DNA from: HK-STAS-PATE-42 sp964461505
GTDB taxonomy: Bacteria; Patescibacteriota; Saccharimonadia; Saccharimonadales; HK-STAS-PATE-42
Assembly (NCBI GenBank): GCA_964461505.1
Contig: CAYWUW010000003.1
Location: forward strand, 1-64,000
Length of the DNA stretch: 64,000 nucleotides
Direction of reading: 5' to 3'
Shown: piece by piece, positions 22,687 through 31,966 of the stretch
Layout of the letters: each line of letters starts with the position of its first letter
Numbering within the stretch: the first letter of the stretch is position 1
Program-made: the position numbers and the translations under genes
Notes under the pieces: generated by a model
Database searches by the model: none
What the model was told of the DNA's origin: nothing
Seen by the model: only the letters and a program-made list of their open reading frames with translations

Positions 22687-23337
22687 ATGAAGATTTGTTA
22701 TATATCGCTTTTTCCGGAGGTTTTGGAATCTTACAACAATGTTGGGATGATGCGAAAGAGCCAAGAAGTTGGCGCGGTGGAATTTATCTATCTAAACTTA
22801 AGGGATTTTGGGCTTGGGCCTCGTAGACAGGTTGATGACACTCCTTACGGTGGTGGAGATGGGATGGTTCTAAAGCCGGAACCGATTGCAGAGGCTATAA
22901 AAAAGGCCAAGGAGCTGGTGGGCGAGAATGCGGTAGTTTTGTTACCGACTCCAAGGGGTAAGGAGTTTACGCAGGAGGACTCTAAAAAATTTGCTAAGCT
23001 TAATAAAAATTTGATTATGTTTTGCCCGAGGTACGAAGGTTATGACGAGCGGATTATTAAGCTTATTGATGAGCAGTTCTTTATTGGAAGATATGTTTTA
23101 ACCGGCGGGGAAATTCCGGCTCTGGTTATTTCGGATGCTGTAGTTAGGCTTATTGATGGAGTTCTTGGCGGTGAGGAATCTGCTGAAAAAGAGAGTTTTC
23201 AAAACGACTTAAGCTTAGTAGAACATCCTCAATATACAAGGCCAGAGATTTTTGACGGTGAATCTGTTCCAGAAGTTTTGCTAAGCGGGAACCATGCAGA
23301 AATTGAAAAGTGGCGCGAGGAGAATAGCAGAAAGTAA
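22687..23337 (+). CDS. trmD: tRNA (guanine37-N1)-methyltransferase
   Basis: SPOUT-class enzyme making m1G37 in tRNAs, which prevents frameshifting. Family blocks: LFPEVLESY, the DFGLGPRRQVDDTPYGGGDGM segment, FCPRYEGYDERI, the deep-knot region IGRYVLTGGEIPALVISDAVVRL, and PQYTRPEIFDGESVPEVLLSGNHAEI. Length 216 is slightly short of the usual 230-250 because the C-terminal tail is trimmed. It is 11 kb away from rpsP-khpA, with which it commonly forms an operon. Confidence 0.96.
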   Translation: MKICYISLFPEVLESYNNVGMMRKSQEVGAVEFIYLNLRDFGLGPRRQVDDTPYGGGDGMVLKPEPIAEAIKKAKELVGENAVVLLPTPRGKEFTQEDSKKFAKLNKNLIMFCPRYEGYDERIIKLIDEQFFIGRYVLTGGEIPALVISDAVVRLIDGVLGGEESAEKESFQNDLSLVEHPQYTRPEIFDGESVPEVLLSGNHAEIEKWREENSRK

Positions 23338-23346
23338 AGATGGGAT

Positions 23347-23427
23347 ACCCCGAACAAGTCGGGGTAAACTCTGAACTTAACATGTTATCCTATAATTAAG
23401 TTTTATCCGGCTTGTCCGGATAAAACT
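23347..23427. terminator. Two hairpins between convergent trmD and pcrA
   Basis: TACCCCGA-ACAAG-TCGGGGTA at about 23346-23366, and a perfect 12-bp stem (AGTTTTATCCGG and its complement, 5-base loop) at 23399-23427. The second carries A/T at its base in both directions and could end transcription on both strands. Confidence 0.55.
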
Positions 23428-23464
23428 CCCGTCAACGAAGCTCCTTCTAAATAACTCCTTGCTT

Positions 23465-25717
23465 TTAGATTAAGCTTAAGGGGGCGTATTCTAGGTGGAG
23501 TTGTTTTGGGCCGGATTGGAAGACAATTGTGGCCATGGAATCGTTTATTTCAACAACAGTTCCGGTTCCGAACTTTGGATGGGAGACTTTTGTTCCTTCG
23601 GAAATGGAATTTAAGCTTAGCGGTTCTGGTTTAACTTGTTGTTTGAAGCCTCCTTCGGAAAGAGCTTGGTTAACGGAGGCGGCCTCTTGAAAGATGTTCC
23701 TAGACCCCTCACCCCAGCCCTCTCCCGAGGGAGAGGAAGTATTGGCTCCAAAAAGGATGCTGGTTGGGGTTAGGCTAAATCCTGGCGAAACTTTGATGAT
23801 TTGTTCATCTAGAAGTTCGGTTACAAAGCGCGACGGTGGGTTGTATTGGGTGTTTCCAAAAATAATGCGCTTGGTTGCGTAAACTAAGTAAAGAGCCTCT
23901 CTGGCGCGCGTCATGGCTACATAAGCTAAGCGGCGTTCTTCTTCTAGTTCTTCTTGGCTGTAGGCGGAACGTGAATGTGGGAAGATGCCTTCTTCTAGCC
24001 CAGCGATAAAGACGACCGGGAATTCTAAGCCCTTAGAACCGTGAATAGTCATTAAGGTTACAGTGTCAGAGGAATCTGCCATGCTATCTAAATCGGAAAC
24101 GAGGGCAACATCTTCTAGAAAAGCACCTAGATCAGTAGCACCTTGGGCAGTGGCAACCGAAGCAAGCTCACGAAGGTTTTCGAGCCGTTCAATTCCCTGC
24201 GGAGTGTTATCGTTATAGAATTCATCCAAACCAAAAGTTGAAATTACAATTTGAATTAAATCGGCTACGCTGTGCTTGTTTTGTTCTGTTCTGATTTTGC
24301 TAAGCTTAAGGGCAAAGTTAGTGGCAGAACTTAGAGCTTTACCGCTGAGCCCTGGGCAGTTTGTAATATCTTCAAGAACTAAGCTTAACAAACCTTTTTG
24401 CTCTCTGAATTGGAGGATGTTTTCTAAGCTTTTGGCGCCGATTCCTCTGGCTGGAGTGTTGATGATGCGCTCGAAAGAAACGTAATCGTTTGGGTTGTAG
24501 ATTAATCTTAAGTAAGAAATTAGATCTTTGACCTCTTTGCGCTCGTAAAAGCGAATGCCGCCAATTATTTGGTATGGAACGGCCGTGCGCATGAAAGCCT
24601 CTTCAAAAGCTCGAGATTGGGAATTAGTGCGGTAAAGAATTACAAAATCCTTCCAAGTTCGAGATTCTTCAGAAATTAGATCTCGCATTTTGTTGATAAT
24701 CATTTCGGCCTCGTGATTTTCGGAGCTGGCCTGCAGAAGTTCGAGTTCTTTACCGCCGGATTGATTGGTAAAAAGCTTTTTTTCGGAACGTGATGAGTTT
24801 TTGGTGATGATTTTATGGGCGGCATCTAAAATATTTTGGGTAGAACGGTAGTTTTGTTCTAATTTGATAACCTTGGTGCTGGGAAAATCTTGTTCAAAAT
24901 TTAAGATGATGCGGTAATCGGCTCCACGCCAACTATAAATGCTTTGCCAATCATCCCCAACTACAAAAATATTAGAATCTGGGTTTGTTATTAAGCTTAG
25001 CAATTTGTATTGAACAGGGTTAGTATCTTGATATTCATCAACTAGAATATGTTTAAATTTAGATGTGTATTTTTGGCGGGTTTGTTCTGATTTGGTGAAT
25101 AGTTCAACAACTTTTTGAATTAAATCGTCAAAATCTAGAGCGCCTAGTTCGCCCATTCTTTTTTGATAGATTGGCCAAACTTCTGCGGCTAGTTTTTCAG
25201 TTGGAGATTTAGCGTTGAATTCTAAATCGGCGGCATCAAGACCATCGTTTTTATATTTAGAGATTAAGCTTAAGGTGGGGCGCGCTTGTTTAAGATCTTG
25301 AATTTTAAGATCATTTTTTAGAATTTGCTTGATGAGTTGCATACGGTCGCCATCATCATAAATTACAAAATTAGAAGGAACGTTAATGTGATCTCCATCG
25401 TAGCGTAAAATGCGCACACAGATGCTGTGGAAGGTTCCTAAAAACGGCAAGGTGATATCATAACTTTGACCTTGAGGGTTTAAGCTTAGGTAAAGTTCTT
25501 CTATTCTAGAGCGCATTTCTTTGGCGGCCTTGTTGGTAAAAGTGACGGCCAGAATTTGAGTGGGAAGAATTCCAGAACGAAGCAAGTGGGCAATTCTATA
25601 AACTAAGGTTTTGGTTTTGCCGGAACCGGCTCCGGCTAGAACTAGAACCGGGCCATTTAAAGTGGTGGCGGCTTGGTATTGCGCGGGGTTGAGCTCGCTT
25701 AAAAAATCTTCTGGCAT
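23465..25717 (-). CDS. pcrA: UvrD/PcrA-type DNA helicase
   Basis: Superfamily 1A helicase for nucleotide excision repair and replication-fork maintenance. Walker A AGAGSGKT lies near 28-35 after the NPAQYQAA Q-motif. Motif II VDEYQDTN is near 227, then GDDWQSIYSWRGAD, LEQNYRST, and the C-terminal MTIHGSKGLEFPVVFIAGLEEG and AYVAMTRAREALYL blocks. The C-terminus has the small Tudor-like end (GTKVSHPKFGTGTVVE) typical of PcrA. An insert of about 15 residues (SSPSGEGWGEGSR) near residue 660 comes from a palindromic repeat. Length 750 is normal. Confidence 0.96.
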   Translation of the reverse strand: MPEDFLSELNPAQYQAATTLNGPVLVLAGAGSGKTKTLVYRIAHLLRSGILPTQILAVTFTNKAAKEMRSRIEELYLSLNPQGQSYDITLPFLGTFHSICVRILRYDGDHINVPSNFVIYDDGDRMQLIKQILKNDLKIQDLKQARPTLSLISKYKNDGLDAADLEFNAKSPTEKLAAEVWPIYQKRMGELGALDFDDLIQKVVELFTKSEQTRQKYTSKFKHILVDEYQDTNPVQYKLLSLITNPDSNIFVVGDDWQSIYSWRGADYRIILNFEQDFPSTKVIKLEQNYRSTQNILDAAHKIITKNSSRSEKKLFTNQSGGKELELLQASSENHEAEMIINKMRDLISEESRTWKDFVILYRTNSQSRAFEEAFMRTAVPYQIIGGIRFYERKEVKDLISYLRLIYNPNDYVSFERIINTPARGIGAKSLENILQFREQKGLLSLVLEDITNCPGLSGKALSSATNFALKLSKIRTEQNKHSVADLIQIVISTFGLDEFYNDNTPQGIERLENLRELASVATAQGATDLGAFLEDVALVSDLDSMADSSDTVTLMTIHGSKGLEFPVVFIAGLEEGIFPHSRSAYSQEELEEERRLAYVAMTRAREALYLVYATKRIIFGNTQYNPPSRFVTELLDEQIIKVSPGFSLTPTSILFGANTSSPSGEGWGEGSRNIFQEAASVNQALSEGGFKQQVKPEPLSLNSISEGTKVSHPKFGTGTVVEINDSMATIVFQSGPKQLHLEYAPLSLI
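23702..23740. repeat. Palindromic repeat inside pcrA
   Basis: CCCTCACCCCAGCCCTCTCC and CGAGGGAGAGG form a hairpin read in frame as SSPSGEGWGEGS, in the non-conserved stretch before the Tudor-like end. Confidence 0.75.
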
Positions 25718-25944
25718 ACAAAAATAACTTAAGCTTAATTATAGCATCTGCTTCTTCTGCTTTTAGATTGGAATTGGGGTGCAGCGCCGCCCCAAGAAGA
25801 ATTAAGCTTAGCAAAAAGAGTGCAATTAGAATTATCAATTGAAGAGTGATAATTGGAGTTTGTGCTGAAATTTAGGAATATTCCGATTTAAGCTTAGGGC
25901 AGGATTTTTGGCAATTTCGAGACTGGGGAATATCTATGTTTTGG

Positions 25945-26033
25945 AGTTTAGGTTTAGGTTTAGGGTCTAGACTTTAAACTTAAACTTTAGATTTTAGATT
26001 TTAGATTTTAGACCTTGGGCCTTAGGCTTTAGC
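25945..26033. repeat. Simple TTTAG-type repeat
   Basis: Runs of TTTAGG and ATTTTAG units between pcrA and the response-regulator gene. The rest of the 25718-26021 spacer holds TAAGCTTA motifs but no gene. Confidence 0.6.
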
Positions 26034-26405
26034 AAGAACGGCTTTGGTTCTATCAACAACCTGACTGGGGGTGCAATCTACTTTGATGATGAAGTCAACA
26101 ATGTTATCCGGAGTTTTAATTCTGCCGTTGGCTTCTTCTTTACCAAGATTAGTAAGGATGATAACTGGAGTTTTAATTCCGGCCGCTTTGAATTGATCTA
26201 GAGTTTCGGGGCCATCTTGAACGGGCATCATTAAATCGAGCAAGATTATATCGGGTTTGAATTCTTGAACCATTTTGAATCCGGCTTCGCCGTTAACGGC
26301 AACCTCTACCTGATAGCCTTCTGATTCAAACTTGAACCGGTACATCTCTGCAATTTCTTCTTGATCTTCGATAATTGCAACTTTAATCTCTGCTGGATCT
26401 TTCAT
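26022..26405 (-). CDS. Stand-alone response-regulator receiver
   Basis: CheY-like receiver of 127 residues without an output domain. The acidic pocket is EDQ near residues 14-16, the phosphoacceptor Asp is in ILLDLMMPVQDGPE (about residue 57), the Thr is in IILTNLG, and the Lys is in FIIKVD. No sensor kinase lies nearby. It could pass phosphate to another protein or regulate by interaction. Confidence 0.9.
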   Translation of the reverse strand: MKDPAEIKVAIIEDQEEIAEMYRFKFESEGYQVEVAVNGEAGFKMVQEFKPDIILLDLMMPVQDGPETLDQFKAAGIKTPVIILTNLGKEEANGRIKTPDNIVDFIIKVDCTPSQVVDRTKAVLAKA

Positions 26406-26527
26406 CTTTTTTGTAAACCTATTTTATTTGTTTGGTTGTTAAGCTTATGTTACTTTAAAGCATAATAGGAACGGTGCAATTTAGCAAGAGCTATAGCTAG
26501 AGTTTGCCGCCCTGAGTGTGGTTGATA

Positions 26528-27775
26528 TTACCACCATCGACGTGATTGCCAAAAGTTGTAAGCAGCCGACCATGAGCCGTATCTAGATTTTGCATAGCTG
26601 TTACACCACTTAAGTTGTGTAACTGGGTTGGTTTGCCAATCTGATCCGGCGGAAGCCATTTTGGTTCCTGGCAGAGCTTGGCAGAGTCCGTAGGCTCCAG
26701 AACTACGATTGCGCGCGGTGTAGTTCCAGCGGCTTTCTTTGGTGATGATGTGGTCGACATAGCTCCAATCGCTTTCGGCAATTCCTGCGGCGCGGAGCCA
26801 ATCTTGTGAAGATCCGCTAACTTTAGAACTGACGATTCTTCTTGCGCCGACAACTGTGATTTGTTTGGTGGCTTCTTTGGTAACAACTTCTTCAATAACG
26901 GTTCGAGATGTTTCTTGGCCGTTTTCTTTTTTAATTTCGTAAGTTACGCGTTTAGAGCCGGCAGATCCTGCGGTTTGAACTTGCCGATAGCCGGTATCTT
27001 TGTTTACATCTTGGATTTTTTCTTCTGGCATTGGAATCTCTTCTTCAACAGTTAGAACCTCTCTAGAATCGTTGCGAACTGTTACGCTAGAACCTTCCGT
27101 TAGCTTTTGGGCTGGATCTTCGAGCAAAACATCGCCCTCGTTAAGCTTAATTTGCTTTTCGTTTAAGAATTCTTGCACGGTTTTGGCTTGAGTTCTGGCT
27201 TGAGTAGCTTGGCCATAAAGGTTCAAATTAATTACTGTGGCACGATCAACAGTTAAGGTTAGGCCAGGTTTAAGTTCGTTGGTGGTTAAATCGGAGGTTG
27301 CTAGGCTTAATTTATCTTCTGGATGAACTTCGAGCCCGGCTTCGGCAGCGATTGCTTCGGGAGTTTTGTGAGCGGTTTCGAGTTCTAAATTAGCGTTTTT
27401 ATCTTGAATAGTAACTGGCAGAGCTCTGTAAACATTAATTTTGTAGCCATCGGTGATTTCGGTATCTAGAGCTGGTTCGACGCGATCGTTTTTGTTAAGC
27501 GTGTAGCCGGCGTCGGTGATAACCTCTTGCACGGTTTTGGCCTCGGTAGCAACAGTAACTGTTCTGCCATCAATATAAAGTTGGGCAGAACTCATAGCAG
27601 CGCTAGAGGCAAAAACACGGCTTGATAAAAGCGGAATTGCAACTACACTGAGTAGCAAAAAGAGGTAAAATGTTCGTAAAATAGGGTGCTGTTTTGATTT
27701 TGAAGGGTGATTGTGGACGTAAAAAATACTGCTCATAAAATTGTTTGGTTTCGGAGCTTGAATAAAATGTTTCAT
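26528..27775 (-). CDS. RpfB-like secreted protein: DUF348, G5 and lysozyme-fold domains
   Basis: Exported wall-active protein. The N-terminus has a membrane segment (LRTFYLFLLLSVVAIPLLSS). Then come three ubiquitin-like DUF348 repeats (YIDGRTVTVATEAKTVQEVI; VTIQDKNANLELETA; INLNLYGQATQARTQAKTVQEFL), a G5 domain (LTVEEEIPMPEEKIQDVNKDTG), and a C-terminal transglycosylase-like domain with the Glu in IITKESRWNYTARNRSSGAYG. The order resembles actinobacterial RpfB and firmicute YabE/Sps proteins that cleave peptidoglycan. Starts at 27814, 27775 or 27736 are possible. Confidence 0.9.
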   Translation of the reverse strand: MKHFIQAPKPNNFMSSIFYVHNHPSKSKQHPILRTFYLFLLLSVVAIPLLSSRVFASSAAMSSAQLYIDGRTVTVATEAKTVQEVITDAGYTLNKNDRVEPALDTEITDGYKINVYRALPVTIQDKNANLELETAHKTPEAIAAEAGLEVHPEDKLSLATSDLTTNELKPGLTLTVDRATVINLNLYGQATQARTQAKTVQEFLNEKQIKLNEGDVLLEDPAQKLTEGSSVTVRNDSREVLTVEEEIPMPEEKIQDVNKDTGYRQVQTAGSAGSKRVTYEIKKENGQETSRTVIEEVVTKEATKQITVVGARRIVSSKVSGSSQDWLRAAGIAESDWSYVDHIITKESRWNYTARNRSSGAYGLCQALPGTKMASAGSDWQTNPVTQLKWCNSYAKSRYGSWSAAYNFWQSRRWW

Positions 27776-28232
27776 TTTCCAAATAGAAGAGGTGTTCTTG
27801 GCCAGAAATATCAAAAATATAAATAGAATATAGATTGATGATTCTTTAGCCCATTTAGTGCTAGAGTTTAGCAGATTGATAGTGCTTAAGTCTAGAACTC
27901 TGAACTTCCCCTTTGCTCCTTTATTAGCAGTGGACTTATTTTATAGCCAGATCTTGATTAAAGAAACTCCTTAGATTCTTTTTTTAATTTAGATCGAACT
28001 TTAAAGTTGGAGATTTTTTAGCCAAAAAGAATGGCTGGATCCGCTTAATAAAAGTGGATTGCTGAAAACTTTTTGCTGAATAAATCTCTAACTGCTAATA
28101 TGCCTCTAAAATAGATAAAAAGTTTAGTTTTTAGCTAAACTTTAGGGCAGGATTTAGTTATATATCACTTTGATGTTAAGATGCAAACTTGCTTCGGGAT
28201 AGTGTTGCATAAATGACATGATTATAAGTGTT
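27776..28232. other. Gene-free spacer, A/T-rich
   Basis: A spacer of about 450 bases with no credible gene. Apart from the hairpin at 28117-28142 nothing specific was seen. Confidence 0.5.
28117..28142 (-). terminator. Terminator after the aminopeptidase gene
   Basis: Stem AAGTTTAG/CTAAACTT around a 7-base loop. On the minus strand it is followed by a T-run (AAAAA on the plus strand at 28116-28120), about 90 bases past the aminopeptidase stop. The stem arms are variants of the dispersed motif. Confidence 0.6.
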
Positions 28233-31064
28233 TTAAAGAGGTGAATTAAGCTTAGAGGTTTGTTGTTCTTTAAGATATTGGATAACTGCGGGAAGTTCTT
28301 TTTTATGCCATTTGATTCGTGCTTTGGCTAGTTCGGAGGCCTCTTGAATCGGCTTTGCTAAATCGTGTTCGGTTTCTTGCTTAAAGAACTTAATTAGTTT
28401 GTTGATTTCTTTGTTAGTGTAGGCAGATGAACAGAAGGTTCTAACGGCAATGTTAAGATCGAATGGGCTTAGATTTTGCTTGAGCCAGTTCCAGCCGGAA
28501 TCTTTATTAAACAGCCATTCAAGCAGCTTAAGCTTAGCATTTTTAGAAGCATAAAGAATGTTAGAAAGCCAGGATAAAATATCTTGATTACGAACATATT
28601 GGCCATCTTGCATTAAGTTTAGAACCTGCTGTTGAAAGCTAGCACCTTCAAAACTGCACAGCGCGTAGGCAATATCTTCTCTTAAGCTTAAATCTTCGTA
28701 AAATTCTTTATAATCTTGCAGCAAGAGGTTGAAATCTTTTTTATCACCACGCTTAGCCACAGCAAAAAGAGTTAGAATTCGAGATTCCGGGTGAAGCTGA
28801 GTGTAACTTGGGCTGATAGAATCGTATTGATTTTGCAGATATTGCAGAACTTTGGGTTGACGCGCCATCAGGCCAATAGAAATTAGCTCAAAACGCATCG
28901 CGGTTTGTAGGTTAGAATCGCTAAGCTTAAATTCTAGACCAAGCTGGTTGAGAGATTGTTCTATAAGCTGAGCACTAAACGGGCAGAGTAAGTTTTGCTG
29001 ATCTTCTTGTTTGAGATGCTGATTGATGGTTGCTAAAAAACCTCCGGCTAGGCTCCAGAAATGTGGATTTAGGCTAAGTTTAGCCATGTTTAAGATTTCT
29101 AGCACTGCGGGCGAGCCAACATTAAGCTTAGAAGAACGACTGAGAATTATAAAATCGCTTAGCAGGCTGATTATCTCGGTTTCCGGGAGTTCACCCTGGC
29201 GAATGGTGTTGATAATTTGAGCAAGCATTTCGAGCGGATAATTAACCAGGTAGAGGCCGGTTCCGTTTTGGTTAAGCTTAATGGGCAGATTTTGATTCGG
29301 CTTTAGTTGAATAATGTGCTTTTGTTTTTGCAGTAGAAAAGGTTTTAAATTTGGAGATTGAAGATCTGGCGTTTGGAGATTTGGCGGGCTAACAAAATCT
29401 ATTGGAACTTGCCAAGTTAAGTTTTTGGCGGCGGATTGTTCTTTTTGATAAGAATTTAGAATTTGGTTAAGGCGGAATTCTTTTTGTAGTTTTTTGAGGT
29501 GTGGTTGAGTTTGAAGAAGTTTCTGAGCCTCTTTTTGGGGGTTAAGTTTAGTGATAGTTTCAGAAAGAAAGCGCTTTTGGGTAACCTCTATTTGGTAGAA
29601 TTGATCTTGATAATTTTTGTTAAGCTTAAGGTTTAGAACTGGATATCCAGCTTGATAGAGCCAGTTTTTAGAAAATTTGCTTAAATTAAGTTTAGTGTAT
29701 TTTTGCCAGCAGTTTAGTAAATCTTGAGAGGTGGCGTTAGAATATTGATATTTTTGGAAATAATCTTTTAGGCCGGCTTGAAAACTTTTTGAGCCAAGCA
29801 AGTTATGCAGCATGCGAATTAAGCTGCCAGATTTTTCGTAGGCAATTTCGTCAAAGGCTTGGTTGGTTTGGCTAGCGGTGCTGACTTTGCGGATGATTGG
29901 TTTGGAACTGGGCAGAGAATCTAAACGCATAGCAGCGCTTTTTTCGCTGACTAAATATTCTTCTAAAATCTTCCATTCTGGAAAAAAGTGATCGACGACG
30001 AAGAATTCCATAAAGTTAGCAAAGCCTTCGTTAAGCCAGAGTTCATCCCACCACCTCATAGTAACAAGATTGCCAAACCACTGGTGGGCGAGTTCGTGAG
30101 CGATTACGAGTGCGATGGCTTGTTTATCGGCAAGAGTTGAGGATTCTGCATCAAAAAGAAGTAGATCTTCGCGAAAGGTAATTAAGCCCCAGTTTTCCAT
30201 TCCGCCAGCATCAAAATCTGGAACTGCGATTAGATCACACTTTTGCAGAGGATATGGAACGCAGAAATATTCTTCTAGAAAATCTAGAGCTTTACTGGCG
30301 AAATCTAGGGCAAAAGCGGTGTGTTCTTGCTTGTTGGGGGTGGAAATGACGCTAAGCTTAATTCCGGATTTTGTTTGCGTGCTGGTTTGGGCAAATTCGC
30401 CATAAGCAAGCGCAAAAAGGTAACTGCTCATTGGTGGGCTGGTTTGAAACTTGTAGATTATTTTAGAATCTGTGGTGCTGGTAGATTCTAAAGGCATGTT
30501 GGAATAAGCCTGGTAAGATTCTGTATTTTGGTGAGATTTTTTGCCCTGAGAAAGTTCTTTGCTTTGCGGAGTTTGCAGAATTAAGCTTAGCGTGGCTTTG
30601 GCTTCTGGTTCATCAATGCAAGGCAGGAGTTGGCGCGCATAATGTGGTTGGAACTGGGTTGCGGTGAGTTCATGCAGATTGTTAGAGTTATCGTGCCAAG
30701 TGCTGAGGTAAATTCCGTTAGTTTGATTGGGGTAGATTTTGCCGCTATAGGTTAGTTCAATTTGGTATTTGCCAGGCTGGAGTTGGTTTGCGCTGTGCAA
30801 GCGGAGCTGCTGTAGCTTTTTTTGGTGAACAATGCGCGTAATTGGAACTTCTGATTCTCCGAGCTTTTTATCTAGAAATTTAAGCTTAGCAGATTCTATT
30901 TTAAGCCCAGATTGATGCAGTGTAATGCGGCTTGATGGCCTTCCTTTTTTAAAGCCTTCAATTTGGAGCTCGCCACGAAAGGTTCTGGCTTTTTGGTTGA
31001 GAATTAAGCTTAATTGATAGCTGTTTGGCTTGAAAGATTCGTATAGACGCTTGGTTCGAGCCAT
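28233..31064 (-). CDS. pepN: M1-family aminopeptidase (PepN-like)
   Basis: Zinc metallopeptidase removing N-terminal residues from peptides, probably cytosolic since no signal is seen. The substrate loop GGMENWG is near residue 286 (GAMEN in the family) and the zinc site HELAHQWFG with the downstream Glu in WLNEGFANF is near 320-345. Length 943 matches four-domain M1 enzymes with a long helical C-terminus. Sequences beyond residue 450 are weakly conserved. It lies 38 bases after the DsbA-like gene on the same strand and is probably co-transcribed. For an organism that likely imports peptides this is a nutrient gene. Confidence 0.93.
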   Translation of the reverse strand: MARTKRLYESFKPNSYQLSLILNQKARTFRGELQIEGFKKGRPSSRITLHQSGLKIESAKLKFLDKKLGESEVPITRIVHQKKLQQLRLHSANQLQPGKYQIELTYSGKIYPNQTNGIYLSTWHDNSNNLHELTATQFQPHYARQLLPCIDEPEAKATLSLILQTPQSKELSQGKKSHQNTESYQAYSNMPLESTSTTDSKIIYKFQTSPPMSSYLFALAYGEFAQTSTQTKSGIKLSVISTPNKQEHTAFALDFASKALDFLEEYFCVPYPLQKCDLIAVPDFDAGGMENWGLITFREDLLLFDAESSTLADKQAIALVIAHELAHQWFGNLVTMRWWDELWLNEGFANFMEFFVVDHFFPEWKILEEYLVSEKSAAMRLDSLPSSKPIIRKVSTASQTNQAFDEIAYEKSGSLIRMLHNLLGSKSFQAGLKDYFQKYQYSNATSQDLLNCWQKYTKLNLSKFSKNWLYQAGYPVLNLKLNKNYQDQFYQIEVTQKRFLSETITKLNPQKEAQKLLQTQPHLKKLQKEFRLNQILNSYQKEQSAAKNLTWQVPIDFVSPPNLQTPDLQSPNLKPFLLQKQKHIIQLKPNQNLPIKLNQNGTGLYLVNYPLEMLAQIINTIRQGELPETEIISLLSDFIILSRSSKLNVGSPAVLEILNMAKLSLNPHFWSLAGGFLATINQHLKQEDQQNLLCPFSAQLIEQSLNQLGLEFKLSDSNLQTAMRFELISIGLMARQPKVLQYLQNQYDSISPSYTQLHPESRILTLFAVAKRGDKKDFNLLLQDYKEFYEDLSLREDIAYALCSFEGASFQQQVLNLMQDGQYVRNQDILSWLSNILYASKNAKLKLLEWLFNKDSGWNWLKQNLSPFDLNIAVRTFCSSAYTNKEINKLIKFFKQETEHDLAKPIQEASELAKARIKWHKKELPAVIQYLKEQQTSKLNSPL

Positions 31065-31102
31065 GTTAGAACATCTGTTTGATAAGAACTTTGATTGTAG
31101 AT

Positions 31103-31759
31103 TTAGTTATTTTTAGCGAGTTGATCATCAAGTGTTTGGCGGAGCTTTTGCTTATCTTCAGAAATGGTTCCAACTTCAAACTTTTGGCCGCTAACAATGA
31201 AGTATGGAGTTCCGGTGGCTCCAACTTTATTGGCACTGGCAAGATCGCTGTTGATTCTATCGGCAACTGCGCTAGATTGGTAATCTTCTTTAAACTTAAC
31301 CATATCGAGATTTAATTCTTCGGCGTAAGTTTCGAATTTGCTTTGGGCAGATTTGTTATCGCCCTTCCATTCGTTCCATTTGGCATAAAGTAGATCGTGC
31401 ATTTCCCAGAATTTGTTTTGGAGGGAGGCGGCTTCTGCGGCTCTGGCGGCGGCGTAGGCATTAATGTGTTTATCGGTTAGTGGGAAGTTGCGGAAGACGA
31501 ATTCTACGCGGTCGGCATATTCGGCGCGAAGGCTTTGGAGTTCTGGCTCCCAAGCGTTACAGGCGGGGCATTCGTAATCTCCGTAAGTTATAAGGTAGAC
31601 TTTGGAACCGGCCTTTCCGCGGATGTGATCATCTGCTTGTACTACGAGTGGATCGGCAATTGTGCGTGAGTTAGAGGAGTTTTTTTTGCTTTGGTAAACA
31701 GCGAAACCTAGAATTCCGATAACTAAAATAAGAAAAACGACCCAGAACTTTTTTGACAT
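31103..31759 (-). CDS. Membrane-anchored DsbA-like thiol oxidoreductase
   Basis: 218 residues with an N-terminal membrane segment (VVFLILVIGILGFAVY) and a thioredoxin-fold DsbA/BdbD domain facing outside. The active site is CPAC (near residue 69) in YGDYECPACNAWEPEL. The cis-Pro loop is GATGTPYFIV. The helical insert with EMHDLLYAKW is typical of the family. It should form or isomerise disulfides in exported proteins such as the Cys-containing lipoproteins here. A VKOR-type partner is not in the window. Confidence 0.92.
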   Translation of the reverse strand: MSKKFWVVFLILVIGILGFAVYQSKKNSSNSRTIADPLVVQADDHIRGKAGSKVYLITYGDYECPACNAWEPELQSLRAEYADRVEFVFRNFPLTDKHINAYAAARAAEAASLQNKFWEMHDLLYAKWNEWKGDNKSAQSKFETYAEELNLDMVKFKEDYQSSAVADRINSDLASANKVGATGTPYFIVSGQKFEVGTISEDKQKLRQTLDDQLAKNN

Positions 31760-31927
31760 AGGCTAAGCTTAACCTCCCGTACCTTATTTTTATACAGTAA
31801 TAGTACTGTTAGATTGAATATTTTAAGCTTAACATTTAGTTGGTAGTTTTGGAACAGGTTAATTTTTGGCTAAGCTTTAGAGCCCTGGTTTTTTAAAGCT
31901 GCGTGATACGGAAGATTGTGGTTATAA

Positions 31928-31957
31928 TTGACTGTCGTAATATTTTTGGGTTATAAT
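31928..31957 (+). promoter_or_regulatory. Promoter TTGACT-18-TATAAT
   Basis: TTGACT (31928-31933) and TATAAT (31952-31957). The -10 box ends 9 bases before ATG 31967, so the message has almost no leader. Confidence 0.75.
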
Positions 31958-31966
31958 ATAGTAGAT

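Noticed and set aside
25945..26033. Telomere-like TTTAGG runs
   Set aside because: Units are irregular, internal to a bacterial chromosome, and look like slippage of A/T-rich DNA.
26497..26895. Minus-strand open frame overlapping the Rpf-like gene
   Set aside because: Shadow of the G5/lysozyme-fold gene in another frame; no independent support.
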